This document shows, in pieces, positions 39,087 to 47,973 of a stretch of DNA of 64,000 nt; position 1 is the first letter of the stretch; each line of letters opens with the position of its first letter. The stretch is from NCBI GenBank assembly GCA_008508345.1, contig QNGE01000999.1, positions 23,702 to 87,701 on the forward strand, written 5' to 3'. Below the pieces are notes generated by a model, which saw only the letters and a program-made list of their open reading frames with translations, ran no database searches and had not been told where the DNA came from. Both the position numbers and the translations under genes were made by a program. The DNA is from Paragonimus westermani. Its lineage: Eukaryota; Platyhelminthes; Trematoda; Plagiorchiida; Troglotrematidae.

Positions 39087-39386
39087 TGTAGCTACCCTTT
39101 TTGTTTGTTGCTAACTGCGTTGAAGTTACGGATAGCACTTATATTCTTTCTCCTCCCCACATTTTATATGCGCTTGAACGTTTGTTTGAACGAGTATGGT
39201 TACCGGCATGTCACCCGCGCACTCGAACATATCTGCTTCCGTGCCTGCTCGCTTGAAGTTTTGCTGTATTAAAGTTTTATATCGTTCTTCGCTCGCTCTC
39301 GTCGATTTTACGTGTCGGCAATATATTTCTCGTCTATTCGTTGCGGTGTTCGTGGCTGACCGACCATAGTCCATCTGAACTCTACA
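39087..39386 (+). repeat. 3' LTR
   Basis: Starts TGTAGCTACCC and ends CTCTACA; it pairs with 34,097-34,395. Differences include C/T and A/G transitions spread along its length, and TC/CT near the end. Confidence 0.93.
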
Positions 39387-39721
39387 CATCTTACCTGTTC
39401 ATGATAAAACGTGAGAAACTTTGGCCTAAAGAAGTCTGGGGAAGGATCTTGTTGTCATCATCTCTGTGAACTCATAAACTATTATCAATGCAAGACGATA
39501 GGACCTACTCTACCTGGTCCACGGTGAACATCAAATACGTAGAAAGTGATCCATTGCCAAACAAAAGGCGCGTGTTTCGATGAAGGCCAGTCATTGTTGC
39601 ATGCAAGTCCACTATTCATTTACTCCAGTTGATAGCTCAAATTAACACACTATCTGCTACATTTTTATGGTGGTTGTTCATTCTGGAACGTTTCAATGGT
39701 AGCTCATAAATAAAGAAGGTA
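39387..39721. other. Short unassigned spacer
   Basis: Unique-looking sequence between the 3' LTR and the 3' tail of the CR1-like element. Nothing recognised. Confidence 0.4.
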
Positions 39722-41743
39722 CATAATAATAATGGTATATTTCTCGATGCATTTGTGTGAAGCACACTCAAGACAGCGTGATCAACGCAATGATTTTTAG
39801 CACGTACACAACAGAACACCAAATTTGCAAATTGTACAACGAGTCAACCATGTGAGTAGAGCAACATAACAGGCAGAAACAGACACTATATGAAGAGAAA
39901 ATTCAAGTTTAAGCAAGAAACTTCGAGCTTTATAGTTCTAAGAAAATAGTGCGTGGGGTCTGCACAATTCCATAAAATAATTGATTTGTTACATCAATTT
40001 GGACTTCACAAGGTGATTGCTGGCCTGATGCTCAAGGTGATGCCAAAAAACGGTGGTTGTAGGATGGAGAGAATGTATTGGCGGAGAGTTTGACCATTAT
40101 TCCGTGAATATAGTCCCGAAAATAGGCGCAGAAAATTTTTTCATGATGTGGGTGAGGTGGGGATGCATAGACTTTCGCGGGGAACGCATGGACCTCTCGA
40201 CCGGACGTCATTCTTCGCTCAAATTCCTAAAAATTTCGAGGTGCTCGCGATATGTCCAACCAGTGCGGAATTTCAAGTGTCCGGGCGGGGTCGGATGTTC
40301 TCTCGCGCGGGGTATATCAGTGAAACCATGAATGAAAAGCGGAATCATGCGATGAACGGGATAACGTGAAACTAACTGTGGGCTATGACGAACAATGGAA
40401 CATGTGATATGCTGACATAACCTCCTATGTGACGTTAATAGCATTGTGTTGATTGATGAAATATATACCACAAGCGAACAGTTGCTATTGAATAACGCGA
40501 AAGAAGACCGATTATAAGCTATCACTAGTGTACGATTATTGCCAAATTTGGATGTCCATTATTTTTGTACAGACGGTATAAAGAATGAGAAGAATGTTTG
40601 ACAATACCGGGGGGTTGCCGGGTGGTCCATCAGGGGAGAATTAAAGGAAGAGTTGCGACTCGAGGATATTATGCAGTCATGAGACGAACAGGTTGAGTTT
40701 TTCTGAACGATTTTAGCCTGTCCAGCTTCTGCATAGTGGTTTACAACTCAGACACACAAGCTATCAACAACTACGGGGTAGGAGTGTGCGAGGATGTTTG
40801 GGTTGTTACAAACGGGTACGAATATTGACACCTATACGTGTTGACCCTAGAAATGTTAACGTGTTCGCTGACAAGTGTGAAAGCACAAGATCTATCCTGA
40901 AAGCGGTAGTTTTGATCAGTTCCAGAGGTGCGTGATGGTAAATCACGCAAAACATGGTGTTTTTAGTCAGATGTTATTAGGACCGTTTTCGAAAATAACG
41001 TCCTCAGACAAGTAGAGCTTGAAAATTAACATGACGTTCGTCATTGTTAAGAAAGTTTCTAGACTTTGTTCGAATTGGTGTATATTTTTACTGATTCAAA
41101 TTGCATACGGGAGTTTGTTCAAAATGTAGAAATATTGTACTTGGAAGAAATTTGAACGCAGCTTTTTCCGGGATTTGATAGATGCCAAGGTGGAGTCCTT
41201 GTTTCAGAGGATATACTTCGGCCTGTGTTGTAAGCTAGTCACGAAGGTGACGGTGAATTTATTGTCATAGACCAAACTATACATGAGTGAAAGGTTGAGC
41301 TTGATTCGCCGTAACCAGAGAAGATCGAGTATAAGCGTCTGGCAGCGTTATCTGTAGCTCAGAGAAAATGGATAACCCAATAAGCCTTTCTTGAATGCAC
41401 GTTGAAGGCTTTCCAGAGTTAGCTTATCAGACCTGTGCAGGTGGCCATATATGAACGTGCAGTACTCAAACTGGGGTCGTACGCATAGTTTATAAAGGTG
41501 TGGACGTGCACCAGGTAGAAAGAATGAATGTTTAATTCAACCTATCGTCCGTCTGGTTTTAGCGACTAGGAAGGATATATGTTCTGCGAAGTTGAATGAG
41601 TTTGAGTAGCGCAAACCCAGGTCACGTACTGAGTTGGCGGTTGGTATGCTGTGACCGTCCAGCTTTATCGAGCCATCTGGTACGTGACAACCATGCACAA
41701 CGATAGTGGATTTATTGGTTTGAAATTTTATCACCCAAGTTTG
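39722..41743 (-). mobile_element. CR1-like element segment A1 (RT C-terminus, 3' UTR and tail)
   Basis: On the minus strand, 41,743 to about 41,004 encodes the C-terminal part of a CR1-like ORF2: WVIKFQTNKSTIVVHGC, GSIKLDGHSIPTANSVRDLG, AKTRRTIG and RPQFEYCTFIYGH, with stops. The stretches I compared are identical to 56,641-57,390 of copy B. A 3' UTR of about 780 bases absent from B follows. From about 40,225 to 39,722 the sequence matches the 3' UTR of B again but is clearly diverged. It ends in (ATT)3-4 at 39,733-39,723, the short-repeat tail typical of this class. The 5' side stops abruptly at the N at 41,744. Confidence 0.85.
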
Positions 41744-41744
41744 N
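41744..41744. other. Single N, probable assembly join
   Basis: The only undetermined base I noticed. It separates the broken 5' edge of A1 from the broken 3' edge of A2, so it marks a gap or contig join of unknown true length. Confidence 0.85.
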
Positions 41745-42129
41745 AATTGCATACGGGAGTGTGTTCCACATGTAGAAATATTTTACTAGGAAAACACTTG
41801 AACGCAGTTTTTCCGGGATTTGAGAGCTGCCAAGGTGAAGTCCTTGTTTCTGAGGTTATACTTTGGCCTGTGTTGTAAGCTACTCGCGAAGCTGACGGTG
41901 AATTTACTGCCATAGACCAAATTATACATGAATGAAAGGTTGAGCTTGAGTCGCCGTAACCTGAGAGGATAGAGTACAAGCGTCCAACAGCGTTTTCTGT
42001 AGCTCAGAGAAAATGGATAACCCAATAAAATTTTCGTGAATGAATGTTGGAGGCTTTCCAGAGTTAGCCTATCAGACGTGCGCAGGTTGCCATATAAGAA
42101 CGTGCAGTACTCAAACTTGGGTCGTACGC

Positions 42130-42837
42130 TTAGTTTATAAAGGTGCAACTGTGCAGCAGGTAGGAAAAAGAGTGTGTAATGTAACCTATCGTCCGTCTGG
42201 TTTTAGCAAGTAAGAGGGACATATGTTCTGCGAAGTTGAATGAGTTTGAGTAGCGCAAACCCAGGTCACGTACTGAGTTGATGGTTGATATGCTGTGACC
42301 GTCCAGCTTTATAGAGCCATCTGGTACGTGACAATCGTGCACAACGATAGTGGATTTGTTGGCTGAAAATTTCACCAGCCAAGTTTGACACCAAATCTCT
42401 AATGGCATGAGCTCCTTCTGTATACTTTCCAAACATGCATTTGGATTGCCAGGGGGAAAGCTGTAAACAAGTCTGATATCATCAGCGAATAGGAATAGCT
42501 TACCATGCTTGATAATTTGACATATATCGTTTATATATATGAGAAATATATCGTTTATATATATGAGAAAGAGTAACGGTTCCAGAATACTTACTTGTAT
42601 CATACCGGTAGTAGCTGGTCGGGGCGTTGAGCTATTGTCTCCTGAGAGGCCTGTAAGGTATGAAGAAACCCAGCTAAGCAATGGTTCACGTATACCAAAG
42701 GGTGCTATTCTTAGCGGGATACGCTTATGAGGCACACGATCAAAAGCCTTCGCCATGCTCAACAGTATAACGATAATCGCCTTACCGGCGTCAGTGGATT
42801 CTGTCACATGGTCAAGAAATTCTAGCTGGCATTTCAT
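42130..42837 (-). pseudogene. CR1-like reverse transcriptase, 235-codon frame
   Basis: Residues 20-36 (AIIVILLSMAKAFDRVP) are motif A, but the catalytic Asp of the usual LDxxKAFD is Ser. PATTGMIQVSILEP corresponds to the GVPQGSVLGP block and is degenerate. FLFADDIRLVYSF near residue 120 keeps the FADD active site. The eight residues FLIYINDI appear twice in tandem just before it, from a 24-bp DNA duplication. IKLDGHSISTINSVRDLG and FAEHMSLLLAKTRRTIG belong to the thumb region. It would copy element RNA at the target site, but motif A loss and the upstream stop make it inactive. Confidence 0.85.
42522..42569. repeat. Tandem duplication of 24 bp in the RT frame
   Basis: Two adjacent identical units, 42,522-42,545 and 42,546-42,569, each ATATATCGTTTATATATATG plus AGAA. 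Copy B has one unit. The boundary coincides with the change from B-identical to B-divergent sequence. Confidence 0.95.
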
Positions 42838-43060
42838 GCAAGAACGCTTGTTGAGAAACCCATGCTGGCAGTGGTTTATAGGGCTTCATGGTAATAAGAA
42901 TTCGATCATGCGACATTTTATTATCCCTTCCAAACACCCTAGAACAAATGGATAGCGGGACGATAATTGCTAACTTCATGTCGCGAGCCACCAGAGGAAT
43001 TAGGATTAGAACTACTGCAAACATAAATCCCTGTCAGCGGTCCTTTAGACACATGTTTAT

Positions 43061-44680
43061 GCACACCGCTAAATCTTTGACAGCTCAACTTGGAGGACTG
43101 AACGTACCGATCTTGATCACATTAACACCTCCTTTATAGTACAGAGTGACGCCATCACCCTGTTGCAGAGGTGTCCAGTTACATGTGAACATTGCACAGT
43201 ATAATAGAAGCAGTTCGTTTTCATATACAACTGATGATAGCCTTGGTTCAATAAAAGCAGGGATTCCCGGTTGCGCGTTAACAGCTATAGCCTAAACTTC
43301 ATGTATCATGCTCCTTGGACTGAACATGTTTCTGAAAACTACCTGAAGATGGCTAAAACAACGATCTCGTGGCCTTGAGTCAGCCGTGATGGAATAAATA
43401 GTGCCGAAAACTCACAAGCCTCAGTCCCTGATCATCTGCTGCACGGCTTGCCCTTAGGTTCTCAAGGGCCATGTTTCATTTGAGGCGATCGGCGAGAGAC
43501 AGATCCTCGTGGGCGCTCACCCAGGACTTCTCAAAGTTGAACGTAGGGCGCAAGGAAGCTTTATGCTCCCCCTTAGTAGGGAGGGCTACTGTCACTGGTC
43601 TTGGTGGTGAAGCTGTGCGGCTCACTGGAATGTTACTCAGGCCTGTAAGCTTGTGAACTCTGTCGTCTGAGAACCCTGAATGCAAAACCTGCTACGCAAA
43701 CCTTGGGCCAGTTGAGGTCAGTTATCACGCAGTCCTTGGGAAGGTTCGCCACGGATTTCCTTACATTTCAATGCATGAAGCTACACTCCGCCAAAGGTTC
43801 CCCGAGTCATTTTGTACTCACTGCACAGCTTATCGTGAGAGCCAGTATACAGCGCCGTGAGGATGTCCCTGTTGACAGCAGGACAATTCCGCTCAGGGTG
43901 CGACCTTTCTCTTTGTTTTTGGGGGATAGTGTAGAGAACTCCAACAACTGGAGTGTTTATCAGAGCATGGGAAATATCAGGCAAACCTTTCCTAGATTTC
44001 CTACTTTTTCCCTCACACTGGTCTTACGAGTTATAATTTGCAAAGGTTCCAGCTTGTGTTCGCAGAGTTGATCAGTTCACCATCAACATCAGATTCTGCC
44101 GTCGGGTTACTTACATTGGTGGGGTAGCTGGGTACACTCTTAACGGAATCATCGGAAAGAACATCACTAAGCACAAAATGCGAACCAAATGTAATTGTGA
44201 GACCTGGTGAAGTGACTGCAGGGGACGAACCGTTTTACCTCTGGGAAGCAGAGGCCAGTATTCATGGTGTCACGCACCGACACCGGAGTAGATTGATCAG
44301 CAGGTGTGATGTCGGAAAGCGCATCGATGGTAATTTCTGAATCCACATCTAGCAAGCGGTCAACCCTACACCCAGTTGCTCTCATTGGAGTTGCCGATCG
44401 GTCAAGCTAACTTAGCTTGAAGAGGACTCACGCCAGCATGAAGTCACAATCGACCCTCGTAATAGTTTACGAGGTGGCGGTCAGCTCAGTAGGACAGCAC
44501 TGCACTCCTGTTCACAAAAAGGCGATAATGGTGGCATTCAAGGCTTTAAAAGTGTTTGCAATACCAACACATGCACACATTTCACGCGGCATGTCTGCCG
44601 TGAATTTGATGGCTTGATCGCCGCAACTTGGTCGGCCGCAAAGCGATGGAAACACTGACCCCAATTTCTCACTAGACGTC
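43061..44680. other. No gene supported
   Basis: More GC than the left half of the window. Several medium frames overlap (122 codons at 43,703-44,071 plus; 69 codons at 43,476-43,685 minus) without recognised domains. A plus-strand stretch near 43.68-43.86 kb has CKTCY and FCTHC spacing that could be zinc-binding, but it is stopped soon after. I do not call a gene. Confidence 0.4.
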
Positions 44681-45040
44681 TTAGTAGTCCTTGCTCTTTT
44701 CTCGACGGGTAGTTAGAGGAAGACAGATGATTGACACATGAAATGCGAGCGAATCGACAACTTCACAAATGGTGGCTGCAAGGCCGACCAACAAGAAAGC
44801 GCCACCATACGAGAGGTAGAGTAGAAACGCTGGCAGTGGACCGAGAGACCGTGACGAGTCCGTCGGACCAGTTTTAAATTCTTTCGTTAAAAATCTCGGG
44901 TTACTTCTATGGAGTGAGTCAATTATAGTTGGCAGTTGTAGCCTATTATTTGTGGCACCGACTGAAATTTTCTGAATCCTGTTGCACAAATCCTCGTTTC
45001 TGGTCAAAGCTTCATAGCAAAATTTGCCTTCTCCTCCCAC
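44681..45040 (-). CDS. Possible laminin-G-like exon (tentative)
   Basis: A 119-codon open frame on the same strand as the Caspr-like exons. RFLTKEFKTGPTDS followed by PAFLLYLSYGGAFLLVGL resembles the opening strands of a laminin-G domain (F-x-T, then LLLY-x-x-GG-x-F-L). Caspr/neurexin ectodomains are built from such domains, and the position upstream of the 28.7-kb exon is compatible. The second half is hydrophobic and does not continue the domain clearly, and I cannot fix the splice sites. It may be a chance frame. The real exon, if any, would be shorter than the interval given. Confidence 0.25.
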   Translation of the reverse strand: MGGEGKFCYEALTRNEDLCNRIQKISVGATNNRLQLPTIIDSLHRSNPRFLTKEFKTGPTDSSRSLGPLPAFLLYLSYGGAFLLVGLAATICEVVDSLAFHVSIICLPLTTRREKSKDY

Positions 45041-45689
45041 GTCAAAAGAAAGAATTGACCGCCTTGATTTTCACATTCTAGGATAAATCGGCTGCGGTGA
45101 AAAATTATCCAACATCTTGTGCCAGCAAACTTCTGAGTATGACCGATGTTGTGATCATGAAAAAGCAAATTGTCCACCTTCACCAGAAACCGTGGGAGCT
45201 GCCAGATAAAGAGCTCAAGAGTTCAGGCTGTTAGCGTCGTCAGAATGAAAACTTTCGGCCGCCATCCAAGGCACGATATTACACGGCCTAACAGAAGGCG
45301 TGAAACAAGAAAAGTAGATGGCTTATGTGAATTTGGTCTTTAGAACATATAAATTCAGATGGTCAAACTAACTTTGCGAAAAGTGAATAACGTAGAAAAG
45401 ATTTAAAAATAACGACGTACAAGGGTGAAAAGTTGGGTCCACAAAAAGGACAACACTAAAGAAGCTCACCCGAACGAACCTCTCGGAACGCGTTCAGGAA
45501 ATGAGACGACCAGCACTCATCAGACTCTTCATAAATACGTGAACCATGTTCCAGTAGCTGGCAACTGGTTATGCAAAGGACGCGGTCCAAATCAAGGTAG
45601 CAACTCTCTTTATCCCCCACTCTAGACTCTGACCTCGGGGATGTGAAGTTATTTGCCGACTAAGCAGAGATTCCGCCTCAACTCAGGTT
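45041..45689. other. No gene supported
   Basis: No recognised motif on either strand; only short frames. Confidence 0.4.
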
Positions 45690-46305
45690 TTTTCTTTAAG
45701 AGTCTTGAAGTTTACCATTAAATCCACTGTAACCCTCCTTTGTGAAAGGGAAAACATCAATTTTTCTCAGCCCGTCTTCGTGCATGTTATCTCGCATTTT
45801 CTAAGGCGGCCTCATAGAACCGCTCTGACTCTTCTCAAACACCTACGTGTCTCTTATCATGTACGGGCTCCAGGTGCACACACAGTGCCCCAGATTTGGT
45901 CTCACATACGCTTTATAAAGAGGTTACAACACCCCTGGTTTCCTTGACACGAACGTTTTCCTCAACATGCACAGTGTTCTATTTCACTCATTGGCAGCTT
46001 CTAAACACTGCTTGGAAACTTTGAAGTCCCCTGCTACGACCACTCCCAAGTCCTCGGCTGCCCCTAACCTTCCCGAACTCTCTCCTCACCCTCCTTGCTG
46101 AGCGGCTTGGTCGACCTCGGCTGTTCGCAAAAAGCATCTGTCAACACTTCTCTATTAACTGTTAGCTGCCATTCACTTGACCACCTCTGAATAGTAATCA
46201 CATTTACCTACGTTCGCGTGTTGTCGAGGTTTCCTGCAAGCCCCACATTATCCGCAAAGTTGTAGCAAGGATACTGTAGGTTTTGTTGAGATCCCTGAGG
46301 AACAA
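45690..46305 (-). pseudogene. CR1-like reverse transcriptase relic
   Basis: The minus strand from about 46,300 down shows, in shifting frames, VPQGS, then YNFADNVGLAGN (active-site block, FADD changed to FADN), IQRWSSEWQLTVNREVL (thumb), AANE and LCMLRKTFVSRKPG, then KAYVRPNLGHCVCTWSPYM, the conserved C-terminal VRPHLEYC-type block. The order is that of a CR1/Jockey ORF2 C-terminal half. It differs from the A/B family at 41-43 and 56-57 kb. Multiple stops and frameshifts and a lost catalytic Asp make it a fossil. Confidence 0.75.
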
Positions 46306-47721
46306 CGAGAAGAAAGCCGATCCAAGCAATGATACATGTGGCGCCCTACAACCACCATACCTTATGTGGGCCCACCCTCTGCTATCTCTGCTTAAAAGAC
46401 ACGACTTCTAAATATTACGCCCGGCCGCTCCAGGGTGAATTACAAAAATAAGATAAGCGATGCCTCCCTTCTTTTTTCTCACGATTGGTTGAAATTTGGC
46501 TCATTCAACTGCCTCGAACTTTGCACGCTGTCCGTGTGGTAGCAGGAGTTTCCTCAAGATTTAGTCGGAGAAATGCTTGAATCAAGAGATGACAAATTTT
46601 CCTTCTGGTTGCTCGTATCTCTACCGATACCTCTGGGCAGAAGCTTCCCCTCTATCATTAGCACTTTTTCAGTGAGACGTAACATTTCTAAACTCTGTGA
46701 ATAGTATTTGATTTCTTCGGACAAAGTGTGAACATCGATGCCTTTAAGCAGACAAAAATTTATCATAAGCAGTCACACGAGTACTCGGAGCAAGTTGGGA
46801 TCGTCTCAGATGTGGACTAACTGACTTGGCTGCAGCAAACTTGTGTGTGTTTACGAACGGTGCGGCAAAACAATGATAATGAAAAGCAGGTTAAATGACG
46901 ATCTCAACAAAGTTTTGTTTGAATGGCTCGAGACAACAGAAATCCAGAAATTGAGATTCAAGTTCTAAATACCATCATGTGGGGCAAAAATCACTTTTAT
47001 GGATCCCTCTTGCCATTTTAGATGTGTGCGAAAGTGGATAATCACGAAACGCTGACCACGATAATTTTTAACGTGAAACTATCCCAGTATCAAAGTAGGG
47101 TAATGTCCAAGCAGGAAACCGGTCAAATTAGGCGGGTAGATGTTGAGCGTTAAAACCATGACCCCGAATGAGAAATGCAGACGTTTTCCAAGCAGGCATT
47201 CTGTGAGGTTGAGGATGGGCAACTTCATTAAAAATTTCCCATCATCATTTCGCACTGTTTCCGAAACTTCCAAATGTCCCTAATTAGATTTCTTGAAAAC
47301 TGCCAGAGAACAAAGGAAAATCATATTCCATGCCTTTTTAGGTTAGTATATCGTAAGCACACCCATACGTTCAGCTTTTCGATTTGGGCACCGAAGCAGC
47401 CACAACCATTTAATGAGCGGTGGAATTGGTCGCGAAGTTCTGTGGGGATTTCAGGCAGAAAGAAATGGAAGAAATAATGGAAATTCAGTGCATGTTATTA
47501 TAGTGCTGTCAAAATCACATATCTCTGTTGATATCACAGATGGCACAAGTGGAGCAGATCTGCCTTGATAAAGACTTCACGAAGCATCTAACTGCCTGAT
47601 ATTACGAAGCCACTGAACTAAGTACATTTAATAAAACGTGTGCAAACTTCACATGACTGCGGTAATATTGTAAGGGATTAGGCGCGATCCTACGCTCATT
47701 CCGCTGCCTGTGTATGAGTAT
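46306..47721. other. No gene supported
   Basis: A 64-codon minus frame at 47,079-47,273 contains PPNLTGFLLGHYPT but no clear domain. Nothing else recognised. Confidence 0.4.
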
Positions 47722-47973
47722 TTATTTTGAAGCACCTTGTTCACCGAAGGGCACAAAACTGATGAGCGATAGTTGACCACACCTGTAATTTTGCGCAAAC
47801 GAAAAGTCCACTAGACTCCAGTTCACCTTCCGCACACAATCTGCCAGCACAGCCATTGAAATATGCTGATTTATGACTATGTTCGAACGAACATCACTAA
47901 TTGATACGGATTGACGTAAATTTTTGAAGGTAAAATTGACTAACCTCCACTGATGTTGTTGCGCGATAATCAA
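47722..47973 (-). CDS. Possible laminin-G-like exon (tentative)
   Basis: Minus-strand frame with HQWRLVNFTFKNLRQSVSIS, which resembles the W-x-x-V-x-F...L-x-V strand pair in the middle of laminin-G domains. An AG lies just before the Trp codon (ACAACATCAG/TGG), and a possible donor, AAG/GTGAAC, follows about 120 bases later, so the exon may cover only about 47,800-47,930. It has the same strand and compatible order with the Caspr-like exons. The match is short and could be coincidental. Confidence 0.25.
   Translation of the reverse strand: MIIAQQHQWRLVNFTFKNLRQSVSISDVRSNIVINQHISMAVLADCVRKVNWSLVDFSFAQNYRCGQLSLISFVPFGEQGASK

Larger units (their letters stand above)
34097..39386 (+). mobile_element. 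CsRn1-like Ty3/gypsy LTR retrotransposon, complete but defective
   Basis: A 5.3-kb element with two LTRs of about 300 bp, a primer site, gag, and pol in the order protease, RT, RNase H, integrase, then a purine-rich tract before the 3' LTR. The Gag block, the C/H-rich motif, the tRNA-Trp-like primer site and the integrase tail all fit the CsRn1 clade known from trematodes. Gag and Pol are broken by many stops and frameshifts. The LTRs differ at roughly 14 substitutions and one indel by hand alignment, about 5%, so the insertion is not recent. I cannot see a target-site duplication: ACACC before, CATCT after. Confidence 0.93.
41745..43060 (-). mobile_element. CR1-like element segment A2 (RT domain)
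   Basis: Read on the minus strand, it begins near 43,060 with SGGSRHEVSNYRP (RT block 0/1), then a frameshift, an in-frame TGA at 42,888-42,886, and a 235-codon frame at 42,837-42,130. It stops inside the thumb/C-terminal region at 41,745 (CCCGTATGCAATT). The section 42,945-42,546 is nearly identical to copy B (one difference seen), whereas 42,545-41,745 is much more diverged from it. It is therefore a mosaic of two related sequences. Confidence 0.85.

Noticed and set aside
38706..39272. 188-codon open frame inside the LTR element
   Set aside because: It runs across the polypurine tract into the 3' LTR, has no Pol, Env or other motif, and changes composition at the LTR edge. It is a chance frame.
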